A DNA stretch of 25,261 bases from an uncultured Oscillospiraceae bacterium (GTDB lineage: Bacteria; Bacillota; Clostridia; Oscillospirales; Oscillospiraceae). The stretch is from NCBI GenBank assembly GCA_934668295.1, contig CAKUND010000006.1, forward strand, positions 1-25,261, written 5' to 3'. Below are positions 1 to 6,332 of this stretch, one piece after another (the stretch's first letter is position 1; every line of letters begins with the position of its first letter). Below the pieces are notes generated by a model, which saw nothing but the letters and a program-made list of their open reading frames with translations, made no database searches and was not told the origin of the DNA. The translations under genes and the position numbers were made by a program.

Positions 1-33
1 GAATCCGTACCGTCTGCTGCTGCAGCGACCTCT

Positions 34-71
34 CAGTCAGCTTCGCTGACAGCTCCCCTTAAAAGGGGAGC
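34..71. repeat. Intergenic double-hairpin repeat (REP-like)
   Basis: Two adjacent perfect inverted repeats are visible: GTCAGC-TTC-GCTGAC (36-50) and GCTCCCCTT-AA-AAGGGGAGC (52-71). From memory, this combination resembles short palindromic repeats scattered between genes in gut Clostridia; that is recollection, not a search result. It lies downstream of the leftward methyltransferase gene and could also end its transcript, although no clear U-tract follows. Confidence 0.55.
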
Positions 72-130
72 CAAGGGCGCTCCCGCGCCAGTGCTTTGCT
101 GAAAAGAATCGTTTTTCATGCTACACCCTA

Positions 131-152
131 GCAGAGCCGCGCCCCTGCAAAC
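131..152. repeat. Dispersed intergenic repeat, copy A
   Basis: This 22-bp stretch matches 2409-2430 at 20 of 22 positions; both end in GCCCCTGCAAAC. It lies just past the stop of the leftward methyltransferase gene. The shared sequence in two unrelated intergenic spacers suggests a small dispersed repeat. Confidence 0.45.
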
Positions 153-164
153 TGCTATGCAGCG

Positions 165-968
165 CTACACCTTCCCCAGCGCATAAAACGCCACGGCGCT
201 GGCGGCGGCGACGTTCAGAGAGTCGACGCCGTGGTGCATGGGGATGCGGACAGTGTAGTCGCAGGCGGCGATCGTCGCGTTTGCAAGCCCGTCGCCCTCC
301 GTGCCCATCACAACGGCGAGCCTCCGCTCGGCTGCGAGGCGCGGATCGTCCAGCCGGACGGAATCGTCCCGCAGGGCCATGGCCGCCGTGCGGAAGCCGA
401 GCGTGTGCAGAAGCGCTGTCCAGTCCTCCGGCAGATACGCCCACGGCACCTGAAAGACCGTGCCCATGCTCACGCGCACGGCGCGCCGGTATAATGGGTC
501 GCTGCCCGCGCTCGTCAGCAGCACCGCGTCCATGCCGAGCGCTGCCGCCGAGCGGAAGATCGCGCCGAGATTCGTGGGGTTCATCACGTTTTCCAGCACG
601 GCCACGCGCGATGCGTCCTGCAGCAGCGCCGCCGGGTCGCGCAGCTTCGGCCTGCGCATCGCGCAGAGCATCCCGCGCGTGAGATGAAAGCCCGTCAGCT
701 GCGTCAGAACCTCCAGCTCCGCCGCGTAGACCGGCACATCCGGGCACCGCGCCAGCAGCTCCGCACCCTTGCCCTCGATATGCTTCTGCTCCATCAGAAA
801 CGACACCGGCTCGCAGCCCGCGTCCAGCGCCCGCCCGATGACCAGCGGGCTTTCGGCCACGAACAGCGCGTTTTCCGGATCGGCCCGGTTCACCAGCTGA
901 TTTTCCGTCAGCCGCGCGTAAATATCCAGCTCCGGGGCACTGAAATCGGTGATCGGATGAAGTTCCAT
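165..968 (-). CDS. TrmH/SpoU-family RNA 2'-O-methyltransferase
   Basis: A 267-residue protein of the SPOUT superfamily that should transfer a methyl group from S-adenosylmethionine to a ribose 2'-OH of rRNA or tRNA in the cytoplasm. The three SpoU motifs are present in order: NPTNLGAIFRSA (130-141), MGTEGDGL (221-228) and IPM..GVDSLNVAAA (242-256), which together form the knotted SAM site. The N-terminal ~110 residues resemble the substrate-binding domain of the RlmB/TrmH type. The start is preceded by AAGAAGGACG and by a good promoter (TTGCGG/TATAAT), back-to-back with the HAD gene promoter. Length is normal for the family. The exact target nucleotide cannot be told from sequence, so no gene symbol is given. 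Confidence 0.9.
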   Translation of the reverse strand: MELHPITDFSAPELDIYARLTENQLVNRADPENALFVAESPLVIGRALDAGCEPVSFLMEQKHIEGKGAELLARCPDVPVYAAELEVLTQLTGFHLTRGMLCAMRRPKLRDPAALLQDASRVAVLENVMNPTNLGAIFRSAAALGMDAVLLTSAGSDPLYRRAVRVSMGTVFQVPWAYLPEDWTALLHTLGFRTAAMALRDDSVRLDDPRLAAERRLAVVMGTEGDGLANATIAACDYTVRIPMHHGVDSLNVAAASAVAFYALGKV

Positions 969-1000
969 GTTTTTTCGTCCTTCTTTGACAGAATAGCTGT

Positions 1001-1029
1001 ATTATAGCATTGACAAGCGGAGGCCGCAA
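1001..1029 (-). promoter_or_regulatory. Sigma-A promoter of the methyltransferase gene
   Basis: On the minus strand TTGCGG (1029-1024) and TATAAT (1006-1001) are separated by 17 bp, about 32 bp before the start codon. It overlaps the divergent promoter of the HAD gene, so the two may compete. Confidence 0.65.
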
Positions 1030-1039
1030 CTTTTATAAT
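1010..1039 (+). promoter_or_regulatory. Sigma-A promoter of the HAD/DUF3786 operon
   Basis: TTGACA (1010-1015) and TATAAT (1034-1039) are both consensus hexamers, separated by 18 bp and 34 bp before the start codon. The gene's ribosome binding site is GGGGAG (1061-1066). Confidence 0.75.
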
Positions 1040-1073
1040 CGCATCGAAAAAACCGAAAGCGGGGAGTTTATCG

Positions 1074-1724
1074 ATGTATCAGCTTGCAATTTTTGACCTG
1101 GATGGGACGCTGCTCGACACGCTGGCCGATCTGCGGCAGGGGCTCAATTATGCGCTCTCGACGCAGGGCTTCGCGCCCAGAACGCTTCCGGAGGTGCGCG
1201 CGTTCGTCGGCAACGGCATCCGGAAGCTGATCGAACGCGCCGTTCCGGCAGGCACGGACGAAGCGCAGATCGACGCGGTTTTTGCAGCGTTCAATCCCTA
1301 TTACGCCGTCCACTGCGCGGATCACACAAGACCGTATCCCGGCATTTTGGAGCTGCTGCGGCAGCTGCAGGCGGACGGCGCCGTCTCCGCCGTCGTCTCC
1401 AACAAGCCGGACTACGCCGTGAAGACGCTCTCGGAGCAGTATTTCCCGGGACTTCTCGCCGCAAGCGTGGGCGCGAAGGACGGCGTGCGCAAAAAGCCCT
1501 GCCCGGACGCTGTGTTTGAGGTCGTCCGGCAGCTGGGCGCCGAGGCGCTGCGCGCCGTCTACATCGGCGATTCCGAGGTCGACGTGGCCACGGCCCGAAA
1601 CGCGGGCCTGCCCTGCATTTCGGTCAGCTGGGGCTTCCGCGACCGGGATGTGCTTGTAGGCGCGGGGGCCGAAACCATCTGCGATGACATGGACGCGCTC
1701 TACCGCGCGCTGCGGGAGGGCTGA
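1074..1724 (+). CDS. HAD-superfamily phosphatase (phosphoglycolate phosphatase-like)
   Basis: A 216-residue cytoplasmic HAD hydrolase. Motif I is FDLDGTLLDT, with nucleophile D8 and acid D10. Motif II is the serine in VVSNK (S109), motif III the lysine in KKPCPDAV (K141), and motif IV GDSEVDVATA (D166, D170). The helical cap between motifs I and II (about 15-85) is the Gph/PGMB type. Family members hydrolyse small phosphate esters such as 2-phosphoglycolate, but specificity within this family is hard to predict. The gene is followed after 7 nt by the DUF3786 gene, and the intergenic GGGAGG inside its last codons is that gene's ribosome binding site, so the two are probably cotranscribed. Confidence 0.88.
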   Translation: MYQLAIFDLDGTLLDTLADLRQGLNYALSTQGFAPRTLPEVRAFVGNGIRKLIERAVPAGTDEAQIDAVFAAFNPYYAVHCADHTRPYPGILELLRQLQADGAVSAVVSNKPDYAVKTLSEQYFPGLLAASVGAKDGVRKKPCPDAVFEVVRQLGAEALRAVYIGDSEVDVATARNAGLPCISVSWGFRDRDVLVGAGAETICDDMDALYRALREG

Positions 1725-1731
1725 GACGCGC

Positions 1732-2352
1732 ATGGAGCGGAAAAACAACTACGCGATCCAGGCCGGACAGGCGCGGAAGCTGTTCTGCGCGCGCGATCTG
1801 GACGAAGTCGCCCGCGCGCATGGGCTGCGGACGGATGCGGATTTTTTATATCTGTGCCTGCTCAGTGAAGACTACCGCGTCGGCCGTTCGGGCGGGCATA
1901 TCGCGCGCCGGGAGGCCGGCGCGTGGGCGGCCGCGGACGGGTTTGACGAGACGCTCACGATCTTCGACCTGCTCTGCGACGCAAAGCCGGGCCGCAGAGC
2001 GGCAGGGGAGTGGAAAACAACGCTGGATTTCGGCGGACAGGTCCACCGGAGCCTGATGGAGCCGGAGCGCGCGGATGAGCTGGAGCTGCTGTATGACCGG
2101 CAGCCGGAGCTGCTGGAGCGTACCTGTCTGCGCCTCGGCGGCGCGCCGATGGCGGGCGCGGATCTGGGCTTCACGCTCCCGTTCTTCGAGGATCTGCGCA
2201 TTGCCGTCCAATTCTGGCACGGCGACGACGAATTTGCGCCCCGTCTGCGCGTCCTGTGGGACGCGAACGCGGATCAGTATCTGCGCTACGAGACAATGTA
2301 CTACGCCATCGGCCTGCTCAAATCCCGCCTGCGGGCAATATCGACTGTTTAA
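1732..2352 (+). CDS. DUF3786 family protein
   Basis: A 206-residue soluble protein that fits DUF3786, a family of unknown function common in anaerobic bacteria and archaea. Recognisable points are the central LDFGGQVHRSL segment and the C-terminal FWHGDDEFAPRLRVLWDAN block followed by a helix ending near LLKSRL, where family members carry an acidic DEEFPP-like motif. The ATG at 1732 is chosen over an in-frame ATG at 1684, because the latter lies deep inside the upstream gene, whereas 1732 is preceded by GGGAGG at good spacing. No signal peptide or membrane segment is seen. Coupling to the HAD phosphatase suggests a shared role, but none can be named. Confidence 0.75.
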   Translation: MERKNNYAIQAGQARKLFCARDLDEVARAHGLRTDADFLYLCLLSEDYRVGRSGGHIARREAGAWAAADGFDETLTIFDLLCDAKPGRRAAGEWKTTLDFGGQVHRSLMEPERADELELLYDRQPELLERTCLRLGGAPMAGADLGFTLPFFEDLRIAVQFWHGDDEFAPRLRVLWDANADQYLRYETMYYAIGLLKSRLRAISTV

Positions 2353-2403
2353 GACGACAGCGTTTGATTTATGGGAAAACCGGTGAAAAGCGAATGCAAT
2401 TGG

Positions 2404-2430
2404 TAGGAGCAGAGCTCCGCCCCTGCAAAC
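2404..2430. repeat. Dispersed intergenic repeat, copy B
   Basis: TAGGAGC (2404-2410) can pair with GCCCCTG (2419-2425), with one A-C mismatch and a closing U-G pair; CAAAC follows. The 3' 22 bp match copy A (20/22), and the stem layout matches copy C near 6280. It sits in the 171-bp spacer between the convergent DUF3786 and NudC-like genes, where nothing else is recognised. Confidence 0.5.
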
Positions 2431-2523
2431 ACGGTTCGAGTTTTTGGCGATCTCCGCACAGGTCTGGTCGGTTTTGGCTTTAAGGTGATGGCAGTGCGCC
2501 TGCGGGAGCGGGGCGGATCAGGG

Positions 2524-3348
2524 TCACAGCCGTCCGAGACGGAACTGTTCGATCATTTCGCCGGTCAGACTGATGTGGGAGTGATCCTCCGGCAGCTCGC
2601 TGCGCAGGTGCCAGTTTGCTTCGGCCAGCTCGGATTCCTGCACGGTGATGTGGTCGCTGCCGTCCAGCTCACAGACAAAGCCCATCAGAAGCGTATCCGT
2701 GAACACCCACGGCTGGGATTTGTAGAAGCGGAGGTTTTTGACCCGGAGGCCCGCCTCCTCCATGACCTCGCGGTGCACGGTGTCCTCGATCGACTCGCCG
2801 ATCTCGTTGAAACCCGCGATGAGGGCGTATTTTTTAAAGGGTCTGCCGCGATAGCGCGTGAGCAGCAGCCGGTCGCCGTCGTGGACGGCGACGATGACGG
2901 CTGGGCAGATCTTCGGATAGACGGTGTTTTTGCACTGCGGGCAGACCATGGCGCGCTCCGCAGTGCTTTTTTCCATGCGTGCGCCGCATCTGCCGCAGAA
3001 TTTCTGGGAATCATACCAGCGGTGCAGGCTTTCGCCCGCGGCGGCGGCGAACAGGGCGGGACTCGTCCCGTCTGTCATGGCGCGGAGCGACGCGGAGGGG
3101 ACATAGCGGAACGCGTCCGTCTCGCCGGGGTGGGCGGAGACGAGATAATATGCCGTTTCGTCGATGGAAAACGCGTACTGCGCCTCGCCGCCTGCGATAT
3201 CGCGCATCCGCGGCAGCGTGAGCGTTTCGCCGCTCAGATTGCAGTAAACCGTATGATCCGGTGCAAAAATCAGCGCAATATCGTCCGGCGACGGCGCTTT
3301 CCACGCCATTTCATTGTGATAGATATGCGGATACAGATCCTGCAGCAT
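2524..3348 (-). CDS. nudC: NudC-like Nudix hydrolase (NAD+ diphosphatase family)
   Basis: A 274-residue protein with the NudC layout: a divergent N-terminal domain (about 1-110), a four-cysteine zinc ribbon (C118, C121, C136, C139), then a Nudix domain. The Nudix box is complete: G179-x5-E-x7-REVMEEAGL (179-201), supplying the metal-binding glutamates. NudC enzymes split NAD(H) to NMN(H) and AMP and can remove NAD caps from RNA. The signature after the box, usually SQPWPFPxS, reads SQPWVFTDT (211-219), so substrate range could differ. The start is supported by AGGAGGAG 5 nt upstream. The gene starts 12 bp after the AlaX-like gene and is probably in its operon. Confidence 0.85.
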   Translation of the reverse strand: MLQDLYPHIYHNEMAWKAPSPDDIALIFAPDHTVYCNLSGETLTLPRMRDIAGGEAQYAFSIDETAYYLVSAHPGETDAFRYVPSASLRAMTDGTSPALFAAAAGESLHRWYDSQKFCGRCGARMEKSTAERAMVCPQCKNTVYPKICPAVIVAVHDGDRLLLTRYRGRPFKKYALIAGFNEIGESIEDTVHREVMEEAGLRVKNLRFYKSQPWVFTDTLLMGFVCELDGSDHITVQESELAEANWHLRSELPEDHSHISLTGEMIEQFRLGRL

Positions 3349-3360
3349 GTTTTCTCCTCC

Positions 3361-4512
3361 TCAGCGATCCGCGAAGAACGCTTCGATCTCCGCCTTTGTG
3401 CCCTGCACGCTGCCCTGGGCAAAAAACGGCTTGCCGCCGCCGCGCCCGCGCAGCTGTGCGTTTAATTCTTTTACCAGCAGCCGCAGATCGCCGTCCTGCT
3501 CGCCAACGGCGTATTTATAGCCGTCTGCGTCGCTGCCGGAAAAAACGGCCGCGCGGCCCCCGCAGGCTGTCATGACAAGATCGGCCAGTCTGCGCAGGCT
3601 GTCCGGGCTCATCGGCTGCTCAAACAGCAGGACATTCCCTTTTCCGGCAAGCGCCTGCGCCTTCTGCGCAAATACGGCCTCCTCCAGGCTGGCAGCACGC
3701 TGCTTCTGCGCGGCTTCCGCGTCCAGCAGCCGCTGCACGGCGGCGGCCGTCTCCAGCGGCTTGGCCGACAGCAGGCCGGACACGCGCCGGTTCTGCTCTG
3801 CGACGGCGCTCAGATAGGCCAGCGCGCGTCTGCCGCAGAGGATCTCCAGCCGCACGCCGTCATGGAACTTTACGCACGAGAAAATTTTGATGAGGCCGAT
3901 CTCGCCGGTATTCGACACGTGCGTGCCGCAGCAGGCACAGATGTCCGCGCCGGGGATTGTCACGATGCGCACCTGCCCGGTCAGCGCCTTCTTGCTGCGG
4001 TAGGGGATGGCTTTGAGAGCTTCGGCATCCGGATATGTAATTTCGATCGGAACGTTCTTCCAGACCCATTCGTTGGCCTCGGCCTCGACGGCGGACAGGT
4101 CTTCCTGCGTCAGCATACCGGAAAAGTCGATGGTCACAAAGTCCGCGCCCATGTGGAACCCGACGTTTTCATAGCCGAAGCGGCGGTGCACGACGCCGGA
4201 GAGAATATGCTCGCCGGAATGCAGCTGCATCAATTCGAACCGCCTGTCATAATCGATCCGGCCCTCGACGCGCTGCCCCTCGGCAAGCGGCTGGGCGCAG
4301 TGGTGGACGATCTCGCCGCCGCATTCATGCGTGTCGGTCACGCGGATGCCGGACAGAAAGCCGGTGTCGCCCGGCTGGCCGCCGCCCTCGGGATAAAAGC
4401 AGGTTTTGTCCAGCACGATATCATAGCCGTGCTTTCCCGGCCGGCAGGACACGACGCGCGCTTCAAACGCGGCCTGATGCGCGTCCCGGTAATAGAGCTT
4501 TTCTGTTGCCAT
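3361..4512 (-). CDS. Alanyl-tRNA editing protein (AlaX-L type) with DHHA1 domain
   Basis: A 383-residue stand-alone relative of the editing half of alanyl-tRNA synthetase. It should hydrolyse mischarged Ser- or Gly-tRNA(Ala) in the cytoplasm. The N-terminal beta-barrel carries PEGGGQPGDTG (41-51). The zinc site is HSGEH (98-102) plus CCGTH (194-198). A coiled middle segment (about 235-300) is followed by a DHHA1 domain ending in GRGGGKPFFAQGS near the C-terminus. Start: an in-frame ATG at 4545 exists, but the ATG at 4512 has AGAGGTG at proper spacing and begins the conserved region. It is the first gene of a probable two-gene operon with the NudC-like gene. Confidence 0.88.
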   Translation of the reverse strand: MATEKLYYRDAHQAAFEARVVSCRPGKHGYDIVLDKTCFYPEGGGQPGDTGFLSGIRVTDTHECGGEIVHHCAQPLAEGQRVEGRIDYDRRFELMQLHSGEHILSGVVHRRFGYENVGFHMGADFVTIDFSGMLTQEDLSAVEAEANEWVWKNVPIEITYPDAEALKAIPYRSKKALTGQVRIVTIPGADICACCGTHVSNTGEIGLIKIFSCVKFHDGVRLEILCGRRALAYLSAVAEQNRRVSGLLSAKPLETAAAVQRLLDAEAAQKQRAASLEEAVFAQKAQALAGKGNVLLFEQPMSPDSLRRLADLVMTACGGRAAVFSGSDADGYKYAVGEQDGDLRLLVKELNAQLRGRGGGKPFFAQGSVQGTKAEIEAFFADR

Positions 4513-4591
4513 TTTGACACCTCTTGTCAGATTTTTGACTATCATAGCATAGAATCCATCAAAATTCTACTATCATCCGTTCGGATTTCGG

Positions 4592-4620
4592 TTGACAAAC
4601 GGGGAAAATCAACCTATTAT
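4592..4620 (+). promoter_or_regulatory. Sigma-A promoter of mgtE
   Basis: TTGACA (4592-4597) and TATTAT (4615-4620) are spaced by 17 bp. The expected transcript start is around 4627, leaving a leader of roughly 210 nt before the mgtE start codon, which is unusually long. Confidence 0.75.
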
Positions 4621-4627
4621 ATAGGTT
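4611..4627. promoter_or_regulatory. 17-bp palindrome over the mgtE -10 (candidate operator)
   Basis: AACCTAT-TAT-ATAGGTT is a perfect inverted repeat with 7-bp arms. It fully covers the -10 hexamer and reaches the start site, the classic position for a repressor site. The bound protein is not identifiable; the arms are made of the same tri/tetranucleotides as DtxR-type boxes but in the opposite order, so that family is not claimed. Confidence 0.5.
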
Positions 4628-4838
4628 GGGCGATTTCTGTTGCGCCCGATATTCTGAAATAAAAAGGGGGAAGCACAAATGGACGCAGGAAGTAGTAGCG
4701 GCACATCTGCAGGCCGAAGTCGGCCCGAGCCCCAGCCGCCCTTGGGCGTCCGGTGCTTGCAGCCCCTGTCATTCTTCGATTGATGTGCCTGCGTTGTGTC
4801 TTTACCTTCCTATTCTTTACATTTAGGAGGAACAAGAC
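4628..4838 (+). promoter_or_regulatory. Structured mgtE 5' leader
   Basis: The leader opens with a GGGCG...CGCCC hairpin. Downstream, ACGCAG (4683-4688) can pair with CTGCGT (4789-4794), and directly stacked GCACATC (4701-4707) with GATGTGC (4782-4788). These enclose a GGCCG/CGGCC hairpin (from 4712) and a CTGCA/TGCAG helix (4708-4712 with 4757-4761). Near the gene, CTTCCT (4806-4811) can pair with the AGGAGG ribosome binding site (4825-4830), with one G-U pair. The conserved M-box core was looked for and not seen. A magnesium- or translation-sensing role is inferred from position only. Confidence 0.5.
4679..4783 (+). CDS. Candidate leader peptide upstream of mgtE (34 aa)
   Basis: A short reading frame starts at ATG 4679 with an AGGGGGA ribosome binding site 8 nt upstream and ends at TGA 4781-4783. 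The peptide is Ser/Gly-rich at first, then contains RPEPQPP at residues 16-22, and ends LSFFD. Proline/acid-rich leader peptides upstream of Mg2+ transporter genes are known from enterobacterial mgtL, where such nascent chains destabilise ribosomes at low Mg2+. Here the stop codon lies in the 3' strand of the long-range leader helix, so a translating ribosome would open it. It is not in frame with mgtE. Coding is not proven; the same bases also make a structured RNA. Confidence 0.4.
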   Translation: MDAGSSSGTSAGRSRPEPQPPLGVRCLQPLSFFD

Positions 4839-6218
4839 ATGGCAGAAAGCAATTTTTCCCTGCAAAAGACCCTGACCATGCTGCTCGACGAGAAGAAGTA
4901 TCATTCTCTGCGCGACATCCTCAGCACCATGAATCCCGCCGATATCGCCGCCATTTTTGACGATCTCGATCAGGCGCGCCTGCCGCTCCTGTTCCGGCTC
5001 CTGCCGAAGGAGCTGGCCGCCGAGACCTTCGTCGAAATGGAGCCGGAGGCGCAGGAGCTCCTGATTCAGGGCTTCTCGGATTCCGAGCTGAAGGAGGTCA
5101 TCGACGAGCTTTACGTCGACGACGCCGTCGATATCGTGGAGGAAATGCCCGCGAACGTCGTGCAGCGCATCCTGACCCAGGCCGAGCCGGATATGCGCAA
5201 GCAGATCAACGAGATCCTGCGCTACCCGGAGGATTCCGCCGGCTCGATCATGACCACCGAATATGTCTCCCTGCGCCCGAATATGACGGTCGAGGAAGCG
5301 ATTTTGCGCATCCGCCGCACGGGCATCGACAAGGAGACGATCTACACCTGCTACGTGACGCGCGGCCATAAGCTCATCGGCCTTACGAGCGTCAAGGATC
5401 TGCTTCTGTGCGAGGACGACGACGCGACGATCGAGTCCATCATGCAGGAGCACGTCATCACCGTCGGCACGCTCGACGATAAAGAGCAGGTCGCGCAGAT
5501 GTTCAGCAAGTACAATTTCCTCGCCCTGCCGGTCGTGGACACAGAAGACCGGCTGGTCGGCATCGTGACCTTCGACGACGCCATGGACGTCATGGAAGAC
5601 GAGGCCACGGAGGATATGGAAAAGATGGCCGCTATGCTGCCGTCCGAGCATCCGTACATGCGCTCGACGCCCATCGAGATCTGGAAAAACCGCATCCCGT
5701 GGCTGCTGCTGCTGATGGTCTCGGCGACGCTGACGGGCATCGTCATCACAAGATTTGAAAACTCTCTGGCAGCCCTGCCGTGCCTCACTGCGTTCATCCC
5801 CATGCTGATGGACACCGGCGGCAACTCCGGCTCGCAGGCGTGTGTGTCCATCATCCGCGGCATCAGCCTGAACGAGATCGAGTTCCGCGACCTTGGCCGC
5901 GTGGTGTGGAAGGAGATCCGCGTGTCCGTCCTCTGCGGCGTGTGTCTGGCTGTTGCGTGCTTTGCAAAGATCATCGTGGTTGACATGCTGCTGCTCAAGA
6001 GCGAGAGCGTGACGTATCTTGTCGCGTTCGTCGTCTGCGCGACGATGGCTGTGACGGTCTGCCTTGCAAAGATCGTCGGCTCAACGCTGCCGCTGCTGGC
6101 AAAAAAGCTCGGCTTCGACCCGGCCGTGATGGCCTCCCCGATCATCACGACGATCGTGGACTTTTTGTCCCTGCTCGTCTATTTCGCCTTCGCGACCGCG
6201 ATGCTCGGCATCGGATAA
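4839..6218 (+). CDS. mgtE: MgtE magnesium transporter
   Basis: A 459-residue membrane Mg2+ channel/transporter of normal length. It has an N-terminal superhelical MgtE_N domain (about 1-130), two CBS domains (about 134-255, from GSIMTTEYVSL to VTFDDAMDVMEDE), a connecting plug helix, and a five-helix membrane domain from about residue 285. The pore signature PMLMDTGGNSGSQA is intact. In characterised MgtE proteins, cytosolic Mg2+ bound between the N and CBS domains closes the pore. The start is supported by AGGAGG (4825-4830). The gene stands alone between its own promoter with a long leader and a strong terminator, so its expression is probably controlled individually through that leader. 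Confidence 0.95.
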   Translation: MAESNFSLQKTLTMLLDEKKYHSLRDILSTMNPADIAAIFDDLDQARLPLLFRLLPKELAAETFVEMEPEAQELLIQGFSDSELKEVIDELYVDDAVDIVEEMPANVVQRILTQAEPDMRKQINEILRYPEDSAGSIMTTEYVSLRPNMTVEEAILRIRRTGIDKETIYTCYVTRGHKLIGLTSVKDLLLCEDDDATIESIMQEHVITVGTLDDKEQVAQMFSKYNFLALPVVDTEDRLVGIVTFDDAMDVMEDEATEDMEKMAAMLPSEHPYMRSTPIEIWKNRIPWLLLLMVSATLTGIVITRFENSLAALPCLTAFIPMLMDTGGNSGSQACVSIIRGISLNEIEFRDLGRVVWKEIRVSVLCGVCLAVACFAKIIVVDMLLLKSESVTYLVAFVVCATMAVTVCLAKIVGSTLPLLAKKLGFDPAVMASPIITTIVDFLSLLVYFAFATAMLGIG

Positions 6219-6224
6219 AAATCA

Positions 6225-6255
6225 CCCGCTGCACAGACTTGTGCAGCGGGTTTTT
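6225..6255. terminator. Bidirectional intrinsic terminator
   Basis: CCCGCTGCAC (6225-6234), loop AGACTT, GTGCAGCGGG (6241-6250), then TTTTTA. On the minus strand the same stem is followed by TGATTTTT, so it can also stop the convergent sensor operon. Confidence 0.88.
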
Positions 6256-6279
6256 ATATGCTTGAAAGCATCGCCCGTG

Positions 6280-6308
6280 TAGGAGCCGATGTCCACTGTC
6301 GGCCCCTA
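6280..6308. repeat. Dispersed intergenic repeat, copy C
   Basis: TAGGAGCCGA (6280-6289) pairs with TCGGCCCCTA (6299-6308) with a single A-C mismatch, followed by TAAAC. The outer TAGGAGC/GCCCCTR arms and the mismatch match copy B near 2404; the inner part differs. It lies between convergent genes. Confidence 0.5.
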
Positions 6309-6332
6309 TAAACAGGCAGAAGATAAGAGCAT

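Noticed and set aside
121..1029. 302-codon minus-strand frame overlapping the methyltransferase gene
   Set aside because: Arg/Gly/Ala-rich translation with no domain, while the overlapping frame carries all three SpoU motifs.
2485..3465. 326-codon plus-strand frame across the NudC-like gene
   Set aside because: Antisense shadow of the NudC-like and AlaX-like genes, without motifs or start signals.
4550..4569. TAGAAT-8 bp-ATTCTA inverted repeat before the AlaX-like gene
   Set aside because: Only 6-bp AT-rich arms; such a repeat is easily found by chance in a promoter region.
4626..4826. 66-codon frame in the mgtE leader starting at 4626
   Set aside because: Its ATG would lie at or before the expected transcript start and has no ribosome binding site; the frame at 4679 has a good one.
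4628..4838. M-box magnesium riboswitch
   Set aside because: The conserved M-box core sequences could not be found by eye, although the gene is mgtE and the leader is long and structured.
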